Part shown: in pieces, positions 40,158 through 46,076 of the stretch | How positions within the stretch are numbered: position 1 is the stretch's first letter | Layout: every line of letters begins with the position of its first letter | Origin: Gaopeijia sp032250675 | GTDB lineage: Bacteria > Gemmatimonadota > Gemmatimonadetes > Longimicrobiales > Gaopeijiaceae | Assembly: GCA_032250675.1 (NCBI GenBank) | Contig: JAVVEY010000007.1 | Span: 1-46,076, forward strand | Direction of reading: 5' to 3' | Length of the DNA: 46,076 nt | Notes under the pieces: generated by a model | The model's database searches: none | Told to the model about the DNA's origin: nothing | The model's input: the letters and a program-made list of their open reading frames with translations, nothing else | Position numbers and translations under genes: made by a program

Positions 40158-40825
40158 GGGACGACGTGCTCGCGCGACTCGTCGATGAGTCGCCCACGCA
40201 CAACGAAGAGGCTCATCTGAAGCTCTGCAGCGAGTGCTCGGCGCGCCTCGCCGAGCTTCGCGAGCAGAGCGTCGCGCTGGGTCGACTCCCCGATCTTCGC
40301 CCACCCCGGGGCGACTGGGCCGCACTCGAAGCACGGATGGCGAGCGAGGGGCTCGTACGTCCCGAGCCGAACCTTCTCTCGCGACTCGTGTCGACGCCCA
40401 CCTGGATGCGGACGGCGGCGGCGATCGCGCTCTTCGTTGGTGGTATGGGCGCAGGGCTCGTGGTCGACCCCCCGACCGCCACGATCACCGTGAATGGGGT
40501 TCCGGGGAGCGGAACGGCGCCGATGCTCGTGGCCGACGCTCGGGGTGCCCATGCCACCACGCTCGACGAAGCAGCCGCATGGGTTCGTCTCAAGGAGCGG
40601 GAGTTTCGCGATGCTCTGGTGCAGTACGCCCAGCTCTCGGATGAATCCGGCGTGATCTCGAACCCCGAAGCCCGGATGGCTTCGCTCGACTACGCGATCG
40701 TTGCGGTGCAGGCTGGACTCGAAGAGGCCCCTGCCGATCCGGTTCTCAACGGATTCCTGGCTTCGATGATGGCCGAACGCGACCACACGCTGCGTCAGAT
40801 CTCCAACTCGGTGGAGTACTACTGA
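40142..40825 (+). CDS. Zinc-finger anti-sigma factor
   Basis: The 227-residue product has a cytoplasmic HxxxCxxC zinc motif (HLKLCSEC, His25, Cys29, Cys32) typical of ZAS anti-sigma domains, one membrane segment (about 93-112, AAAIALFVGGMGAGLVV) and a helical extracytoplasmic part with AAAWVRLKEREFRDALVQYA. It should bind and silence the sigma factor whose gene it overlaps, releasing it on a signal sensed outside. Its short overlap suits equimolar synthesis. Confidence 0.85.
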   Translation: MERHLRDDVLARLVDESPTHNEEAHLKLCSECSARLAELREQSVALGRLPDLRPPRGDWAALEARMASEGLVRPEPNLLSRLVSTPTWMRTAAAIALFVGGMGAGLVVDPPTATITVNGVPGSGTAPMLVADARGAHATTLDEAAAWVRLKEREFRDALVQYAQLSDESGVISNPEARMASLDYAIVAVQAGLEEAPADPVLNGFLASMMAERDHTLRQISNSVEYY

Positions 40826-40826
40826 G

Positions 40827-41834
40827 GTGACCATCGAGCGCATCCCGGTCGGCGTCGTCGCCCTCTTCTGCGTGACGGTAGCCACCACCCTCTCCGGTGG
40901 TGCGTCGCATCTCCATGCCCTCGCGCAGCAGGATGTGCTGATGGGCCGGGTCGATCTGCGCGCGACTCCCTCCGGATGGGTCGGGATCGGGCTCCATGAA
41001 GTGACGGTCGGGGACACCACCTGGGTGCGAGTCCGGTCGGTCCATCCGGAAGGTCCCGCTCACCGTTCAGGCCTGCGCAGCGGGGACCGGGTCGTGCGCG
41101 TCAATGGTGCGCCGATCACACCGGCCATCATGGAGTCCCTCGGACCGCGTATCCGCCCGGGTGATCCCTTCACCTTCGACGTGATCCGGGCGGGGAAGGA
41201 GCTCGAGTTCTCACTCGTGGCCGAGGATCGCCCCCCCGAAGGCGACCTCGTGATGGAACGCCTCCAGATGCAGCTCGACACCCTTCGCATTCGCATGCTC
41301 AAGTCGCTCGACACTCTCCGAATCCCGACCGACGCGGCGATCCCCTCGCTGCAGGTCCGGCGGCTTTCGGATGGAGGCGACGGAGGCAGGTTCACCTTCG
41401 TGATTACCGCATCCCTCGGCCGGGAGGTGACGGTGGTGCCGGCTCGTGTGGATTCGCCTCTGCGGCGTGTCGAGGGGAGTACCCCCGCAGAACGGCGCGC
41501 AGAGGGACGAACGATCCAGGAGTGGCGCGTCACGAGTCCCCTCGCACCGTGGACCGAGGGAATTGACCGGATTGCGGGAGCAGAACTCCATCGCGTGAAC
41601 CCCGAATTGGGACACTACCTCGATGTGAGCGGAGGACTTCTCGTCGTGGATGTGGTGACGGGCACGCCCGCATCGCGTGCGGGTCTGCACCCCGGCGATG
41701 TCGTGGTCGCGGTCAACGGGCGCGCCGTCAACTCGCTCGAAGCGGTCCGGAGACTCCTCTCTCTCTCCGATGTCACCCACACGCTGCAGATCGTGCGGCA
41801 CGGCACACCGCGGGACATCCCGCTTCACCGCTGA
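40827..41834 (+). CDS. Exported protein with two PDZ domains
   Basis: Starting at GTG 40827, two bases past the anti-sigma stop, the 335-residue product has a signal peptide and two PDZ domains. The first is around residues 50-130 (GWVGIGLHEVTVG, HPEGPAHRSGLRSGDRVVRV). The second is at about 265-335 (LVVDVVTGTPASRAGLHPGD). Between lies a helical/charged region of about 110 residues. No protease triad is present, so it may bind exposed C-termini of outer membrane proteins and report them to the anti-sigma factor, by analogy with the DegS/RseA logic (inference). Confidence 0.85.
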   Translation: MTIERIPVGVVALFCVTVATTLSGGASHLHALAQQDVLMGRVDLRATPSGWVGIGLHEVTVGDTTWVRVRSVHPEGPAHRSGLRSGDRVVRVNGAPITPAIMESLGPRIRPGDPFTFDVIRAGKELEFSLVAEDRPPEGDLVMERLQMQLDTLRIRMLKSLDTLRIPTDAAIPSLQVRRLSDGGDGGRFTFVITASLGREVTVVPARVDSPLRRVEGSTPAERRAEGRTIQEWRVTSPLAPWTEGIDRIAGAELHRVNPELGHYLDVSGGLLVVDVVTGTPASRAGLHPGDVVVAVNGRAVNSLEAVRRLLSLSDVTHTLQIVRHGTPRDIPLHR

Positions 41835-41900
41835 GGCGACCCGGCGGGCGGTACGCTACACCGGCCGGACCGCCGCGTCACGCATGATCGGGCGCGTGAC

Positions 41901-43121
41901 TCACTCGTATCGGAGCGCGTCGATCGGATCGAGCTTCGCCGCGCGCTGCGCGGGCCAGATTCCGAAGAAGAGTCCGATCCCGACCGAGAAGCCGAGGGCG
42001 GTCCACACGGCGTTCATCGCCACCGCCGTTTCCCACGCGGCGACACGGGACATGACCTCCGCTGCTCCGATTCCGGCCGCGATTCCGAAGATGCCCCCGA
42101 GGGTGCAGAGTACGAGCGCCTCCATGAGGAACTGGAGGAGGATTGCCTTCCTCGTAGCCCCGAGCGCCTTGCGCACGCCGATCTCCCGGGTCCGCTCGGT
42201 CACCGAGACGAGCATGATGTTCATGATCCCGATCCCCCCGACGAGGAGGCTCACCGCGGCGATCCCTGCCAGGAGGAGGGCGAAGGTCTCATTCGTCTCG
42301 TTGAAGGTCTCGAGGAGGTCGGCGGCGTTCGAGATGTTGTAGTCGCGCTCGTCACCTGGGTAGATCCGGTGCTGTCGTCGGAGGATCTGGTCGATATCGA
42401 CGTACGCCGCATCCAGGCTCTGCGGAGAGGGCGTGGACACATAGATCGCGCTCAGGCGCTCACGCCCACCGAAGACGCGGAAGATCGCGGTCGATACGGG
42501 GACGAAGACCTCGTCATCCGGGCGGAATCCCCACCCCCCCTCGCCCTTCGCCTCGAGAATGCCGATCACCTCGAAGGGCTGGCCCGCGATCTGGATCGTC
42601 TTGCCGATGAGGAGCACCGGAGCGGCCTCGAGCTCTTCGGGGATATTCGCCCCGAGCACGACGACCCTCCGACGCGCGTCGACCTCGCTCTGGGTGAAGA
42701 ATCGTCCGTACTGCAGCGAGTGGTCGTAGATCTCGAAGTACTCGGGCCACGTCCCGAAGACCTCGTTGTTCGTGTTGGCACGCAGGTATGCGATCTGCGC
42801 CCGGGAACTCACATCGGGAGCGACCTGGAGGAACCCCGCCGTCCCGGTGCGCAGCGCCTCGGCGTCCTCGATCGTCAGGCGCGCGGTGCTCCCGCCCCGC
42901 ACGCCCCCGAAGGACGACTGCCCCGCACGGATCGTGAGCACATTCGTACCCATCGTGGCGATCCGCTCGTTCACCCGCTGCTGCGCGCCTTCACCGAGCG
43001 AGACCATGGCGATGACCGCCGAGATCCCGATCACGATTCCGAGCGCGGTGAGGATCGAGCGAAGCGCATTCGCCCGGATCGCTCCGAGCGCCACGGCGAT
43101 GATCTCGATCGTGAGCTTCAT
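41901..43121 (-). CDS. ABC transporter permease, MacB/FtsX family
   Basis: A 406-residue permease. The N-terminal helix and coupling segment (RANALRSILTALGIVIGISAVI), a MacB-type periplasmic domain (about 45-280), and the C-terminal FtsX domain with three helices (AALLLAGIAAVSLLVGGIGIMN-like, TLGGIFGIAAGIGAAEVMS, AVWTALGFSVGIGLFFGIWP) and the AAKLDPIDALRYE ending are standard. It forms the mechanotransmitting permease with the ATPase two genes upstream. The gene starts six bases after the adaptor stop. Confidence 0.93.
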   Translation of the reverse strand: MKLTIEIIAVALGAIRANALRSILTALGIVIGISAVIAMVSLGEGAQQRVNERIATMGTNVLTIRAGQSSFGGVRGGSTARLTIEDAEALRTGTAGFLQVAPDVSSRAQIAYLRANTNNEVFGTWPEYFEIYDHSLQYGRFFTQSEVDARRRVVVLGANIPEELEAAPVLLIGKTIQIAGQPFEVIGILEAKGEGGWGFRPDDEVFVPVSTAIFRVFGGRERLSAIYVSTPSPQSLDAAYVDIDQILRRQHRIYPGDERDYNISNAADLLETFNETNETFALLLAGIAAVSLLVGGIGIMNIMLVSVTERTREIGVRKALGATRKAILLQFLMEALVLCTLGGIFGIAAGIGAAEVMSRVAAWETAVAMNAVWTALGFSVGIGLFFGIWPAQRAAKLDPIDALRYE

Positions 43122-43127
43122 CGACGC

Positions 43128-44597
43128 TTACCGACCGAAGGGGCCGTTGCCCTGACTGAAGCGCTCGCGCATCCGTTGGGCGGCCGCTTCCTGCTGGGCA
43201 CGGAGCTGCGCCGCACCGACGACAACGATCTGCTCATCTCCCTCGAGGCCCGACACGACCTGGGTGTTGTCCCAGTCCGCGAGTCCGATCCTGATCTCAC
43301 GGGGTGTGGGGACCCCGGACTCGTCGAGGACGAATACCACGGCAGGCTTCGACGGGATCGGCTCGCCGCCTTCGCCGGCAGTCGTCTCCCCCGACGGCAC
43401 CGCACCGCCGCGCGCGGTCCGCATCAGATCGGCCGCCTCTTCCCGCGTGATCTCACCCCTCTGGATGCGCTCGCGGATCGCCGCGAAGGCAGGGTTGCTG
43501 CCCGCCGCCCCCGCCGCTCCGGGGCGTGGAGCACCACCGCCCTGGGGCCGCCCCTCCCCGGCGGGGCGTCCCCCACCGCCACCCGGACCCGCAAACCCGC
43601 CCGGACCGGCAAACCCACCCGTCGCGCCCGCGAACCGGGTCACGTCGATCGTCTGGGGATCGAGCCCGAGCGCCATCGCGGCTGCGAGCACATCGGAGGG
43701 AACGACCACTGCGGAGCTCGGCACGGTCATCACTCCGACGGCCTCGTCGATCAGAACCGAGACATCCGCATTCATCCCCGGCCTGAGGAGCCCCCGGCGA
43801 TTGTCGAGGGTGATGATCACCGGGAAGAGCACGACATTCGACTCCACAACCGCCTGCGGCTCGATCTTGAGCACCTGCCCGACGAACGCCTCGTCGGGGT
43901 AGGCCTCCACCGAGATATCCGCCGTCATCCCGGCATGGATCCGGCCCACATCGGTCTCGTCGATCATCGTGCGCACCTGCATCGACTCGAGCGCGGCCAT
44001 CTGGAAGAGGACCGTCCCGCCCGAGACGTTGCCCGAGGCGGACTGGATCACCGTCCCCTCCTCGACGCTCTTGGAGAGGATCGTGCCCGCCAGCGGCGCG
44101 CGGATCGTGACGTCGTTGAGCTGGAGCTGGGCCAGCTCGAAGGTCGACCGCGCCCGGATCAGCTGCGCCTCCTTGTTCTTGAAGTCGAGGCGGGCGGTCT
44201 CGACCTCCTGCGCGTTGATCACCCCCGCGGCGAAGAGGTCTTCGGAGCGCTGGAGCTGGGTCTGCGAGATGCTGAAGCTCACCTCGGCCACCCCGAGATC
44301 CGCCTCGGCCTGCTGGAAGGCGGTCCGCACATCGCGGGGATCGACCTCGGCGAGGAGGTCGCCCGGCTTCACCACGTCACCGATATCCACATAGAGTCGA
44401 TCGATCTCCCCCGAAGCGAGGGACTTGACCTCGACGTTCCGTACCGGCTCGATCGAGCCGGTCGCCTCGACCACGATACGCAGGGTACCCCTGTCGGTCG
44501 CGACGGTGTTGAATCGAGGGGTCTCGGTGGCCTCGCCGGTGGTGCATGCGGCGAGGGCGATCACGCCGATCAGGGCGGCGAGTGTGGAACGTCTCAT
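43128..44597 (-). CDS. Periplasmic adaptor (MacA/HlyD family) lipoprotein with glycine-rich insertion
   Basis: A 489-residue membrane fusion protein with lipobox ALAAC (Cys18). The barrel-sandwich hybrid is seen in GSIEPVRNVEVKSLASGEID and IGDVVKPGDLLAEVDPRDV, with matching LNDVTIRAPLAGTILSKSVE after the alpha hairpin, and a beta-barrel domain (MQVRTMIDETDVGRIHAGM). Residues about 312-406 are an unusual insertion: Gly/Ala/Pro-rich repeats, then a charged helix (AIRERIQRGEITREEAADL). The membrane-proximal domain ends the protein. Start overlaps the ATPase stop by four bases. Confidence 0.9.
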   Translation of the reverse strand: MRRSTLAALIGVIALAACTTGEATETPRFNTVATDRGTLRIVVEATGSIEPVRNVEVKSLASGEIDRLYVDIGDVVKPGDLLAEVDPRDVRTAFQQAEADLGVAEVSFSISQTQLQRSEDLFAAGVINAQEVETARLDFKNKEAQLIRARSTFELAQLQLNDVTIRAPLAGTILSKSVEEGTVIQSASGNVSGGTVLFQMAALESMQVRTMIDETDVGRIHAGMTADISVEAYPDEAFVGQVLKIEPQAVVESNVVLFPVIITLDNRRGLLRPGMNADVSVLIDEAVGVMTVPSSAVVVPSDVLAAAMALGLDPQTIDVTRFAGATGGFAGPGGFAGPGGGGGRPAGEGRPQGGGAPRPGAAGAAGSNPAFAAIRERIQRGEITREEAADLMRTARGGAVPSGETTAGEGGEPIPSKPAVVFVLDESGVPTPREIRIGLADWDNTQVVSGLEGDEQIVVVGAAQLRAQQEAAAQRMRERFSQGNGPFGR

Positions 44598-45304
44598 TGA
44601 GCGATGGCTCCCGTGGGTTCGTTGCAGAAGTCCTTCTCGATTTCGCCGTCCCGGAGGTGTACCTGCCGCTTCGAGTACTCGGCGATATCGTGTTCATGGG
44701 TAACGAGGACGATCGTCTGTCCCTTCGCGTTGAGGTCGACCAAGATCCCCATCACCTCTTCCGAGGTCACGGAGTCCAGATTGCCCGTCGGCTCGTCGGC
44801 GAGGAGGAGGGCAGGCTCATTGACCAGGGCGCGGGCGACGGCGACGCGCTGCCGCTGCCCCCCGGAGATCTCGGGCGGCTTGTGGTCCATCCGGTCTCCG
44901 AGCCCTACCATCTCGAGCTTTTCGGCTGCCCGGCGGCGGCGTTCCTTCGTGCCGATCCCCGCATAGATCAATGGGAGTTCGACGTTGTGGAGCACGGTGG
45001 CCCGCGGAAGGAGGTTGAAGGTCTGGAAGACGAAACCGATCTCGCGATTCCGGATCCTCGCCAGCTGATCGTCATTCAGCTTGCTCACATCGGTCCCGTT
45101 GAGCCAGTAGCTCCCCGAGGTCGGCGTATCGAGGCAGCCGATCATGTTCATGAAGGTCGACTTGCCGCTCCCCGAGGGCCCCATCACGGCCACGAACTCG
45201 CCCGGCATGATCGTCAGATCGACGCCGCGCACGGCGTGAACGATCTCCGAGCCGAGGACGTAGTCCTTGACCAGATTTTCTGTGCGAATCACTGCATCTT
45301 CCAC
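44594..45304 (-). CDS. ABC transporter ATP-binding protein, MacB/LolD type
   Basis: The 236-residue ATPase has Walker A GPSGSGKST (42-50), the Q-loop FQTFNLLPRATV, signature ISGGQRQRVAVARAL, Walker B ALLLADEPTGNLD and the switch His in VTHEHDIAEY. The layout and its adaptor and permease neighbours make it the energy source of a MacAB-like tripartite exporter for antibiotics, peptides or other compounds. It is separated from the upstream gene by 88 bases, which may hold a promoter. Confidence 0.94.
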   Translation of the reverse strand: MEDAVIRTENLVKDYVLGSEIVHAVRGVDLTIMPGEFVAVMGPSGSGKSTFMNMIGCLDTPTSGSYWLNGTDVSKLNDDQLARIRNREIGFVFQTFNLLPRATVLHNVELPLIYAGIGTKERRRRAAEKLEMVGLGDRMDHKPPEISGGQRQRVAVARALVNEPALLLADEPTGNLDSVTSEEVMGILVDLNAKGQTIVLVTHEHDIAEYSKRQVHLRDGEIEKDFCNEPTGAIAQ

Positions 45305-45392
45305 GACATTCTCCCAGGTGAGACCGGAGCTCGCGTCGTCACGAGCCTCCGGGGTGAAGATCGGATGTGGCCAGGTCGGTCTTCGTTAAAGC

Positions 45393-45911
45393 TCAGGGCC
45401 AGCGCCGCTCATCGGAGTCGCGCTCGCGGCGATCCCATTCGGCCAGGATCGAGTCGTATCGGAGCTGAACCTCCGGATCGAGGACCTCCCGGATCAGGGT
45501 GCGGGCGGAGTCCTCGAGCGCCTCGCGACGGGGCCTGTAGTGCATCTCCAGTTCGCGCCACCGTGCGCGCCATTCATCCCGAGCGGAATCCGCGCGCGAA
45601 TCGAGAGCGCGGATCGTCGAGTCGTTCTCGAGCTCCTTGATCGCGGCCCGATACCAGGTGAGGATCTCCGAGCGGATCCACGATGCCTGCTCCTCCGTCG
45701 CTCCGGCGCGCTCGAACATGTATTGGCGGCGACGCTCGCCCTCGGTGTTCCCGGGCGCTTCACCCTCCGATTCCTCGGCCGGGTGCGCGGTCGACTCCTC
45801 GGCCGACTCCACATCACGGTCCGTCACCGCCGCACCCACGAGTCCGCCCGCGGCGAAAACCACGACGAGCACCACGATACTCAGGAATTGGGAACGAGCC
45901 CGATCTTCCAT
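45393..45911 (-). CDS. Membrane-anchored protein with coiled C-terminal domain
   Basis: The 172-residue product has an N-terminal membrane anchor (FLSIVVLVVVFAAGGLVGAAV), an acidic linker and a charged helical region (ATEEQASWIRSEILTWYRAAI, WRARWRELEMHYRPRREAL, LIREVLDPEVQLRYDSIL). The spacing of Arg/Glu helices resembles CpxP/Spy-type heavy-metal or envelope-stress sensors, but no LTxxQ motif is evident, so the call is tentative. Its ATG overlaps the upstream stop (TGATG). Confidence 0.65.
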   Translation of the reverse strand: MEDRARSQFLSIVVLVVVFAAGGLVGAAVTDRDVESAEESTAHPAEESEGEAPGNTEGERRRQYMFERAGATEEQASWIRSEILTWYRAAIKELENDSTIRALDSRADSARDEWRARWRELEMHYRPRREALEDSARTLIREVLDPEVQLRYDSILAEWDRRERDSDERRWP

Positions 45912-46076
45912 CAGAAGTTCTCCACCACCGCGAGCGCGCTGAAGGCGACCATCACCTCGGACTCCGGATCCTCGGCGAGCACGGAGGGGAGGTCGAGGAC
46001 GTCATCCACGACGACGCCGGCGGTCTGCGACGCGGGCGGGTCGAGAAGGATCATGCCCGCGACGGGCGCCGCGGCC
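45911..46076 (-). CDS. C-terminal fragment of an unknown protein (cut by window edge)
   Basis: About 55 residues are visible, ending in PESEVMVAFSALAVVENF and a TGA at 45913-45911 that overlaps the next ATG. The segment has hydrophobic and acidic stretches (MILLDPPASQTAG, VVVDDVLDLPSVL). No family can be assigned from this piece. It is co-directional with the following gene and exporter operon. Confidence 0.5.
   Translation of the reverse strand, partial: AAAPVAGMILLDPPASQTAGVVVDDVLDLPSVLAEDPESEVMVAFSALAVVENF

Noticed and set aside
1..46076. CRISPR arrays, insertion sequences, prophage or integron features
   Set aside because: No regular spaced repeats, transposase, integrase or phage proteins were seen.

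Overview
The window is about 46 kb of bacterial chromosome, roughly two-thirds G+C, gene dense and with strong G/C bias at third codon positions. The cell envelope is Gram-negative: lptF/lptG, two TonB-dependent receptors, several lipobox proteins and RND/MacA-type adaptors. The propeller lipoprotein with a GRRGEGPGEF-type motif, the frequent GTG/TTG starts, the long LptF and the overall gene mix suggest Gemmatimonadota (inference from protein style, no database search). There are no rRNA or tRNA genes, CRISPR arrays, transposases or prophage genes; the region reads as core chromosome with some lineage-specific genes.

Layout. 1-6.0 kb: a truncated ECF sigma gene, a DUF188 nuclease-like gene with an rhlE helicase, a methyltransferase with a C-terminal zinc ribbon, and a glycosyltransferase overlapping a propeller lipoprotein. 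6.0-9.2 kb: an exported CbiX/SirB-like chelatase-fold lipoprotein under an apparent Fur box, and an FHA-membrane-trypsin-like protease fusion. 9.0-15.2 kb (minus strand): comEA, pilB, pilT and pilC, then a broken methyltransferase, a UPF0316 membrane protein and a possible 35-residue microprotein. 15.3-18.9 kb: lptF-lptG and a convergent dapF homologue in which both catalytic cysteine positions are serine. 18.9-25.6 kb: a structured leader with an intrinsic terminator, then metH, a homocysteine methyltransferase/MTHFR fusion and an extra MTHFR-like gene, all with overlapping start/stop codons. 25.7-26.8 kb: a membrane sensor with a CxxCH haem motif and a HAMP domain but no output domain. 26.8-30.8 kb: a TonB-dependent receptor with its own Fur-type palindrome, an A+T-rich gap carrying a repeated GTGGAA motif, a collagen-like short ORF and a TauE/SafE exporter. 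30.8-37.1 kb: a lipoprotein with copper-monooxygenase-like His motifs, an Xaa-Pro aminopeptidase, a second TonB receptor, a phosphodiester glycosidase-type lipoprotein and a small exported protein. 37.1-39.4 kb: CPBP protease, threonine synthase and an 83-residue membrane protein in one overlapping operon. 39.6-41.8 kb: ECF sigma, anti-sigma and a two-PDZ protein. 41.9-46.1 kb: a MacAB-like ABC exporter operon downstream of two small genes.

How parts work together: PilB/PilT/PilC with ComEA fit pilus-driven DNA uptake. MetH, the Hmt/MTHFR fusion and the MTHFR-like protein would regenerate methionine and supply methyl-THF. The two Fur-type boxes suggest that the exported chelatase-like protein and the first TonB receptor are co-regulated by iron or another metal. 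The most promising undescribed elements are the metH leader RNA, the exported metal-regulated chelatase fold, the double-serine DapF, the FHA-protease fusion and the output-less haem/HAMP sensor.
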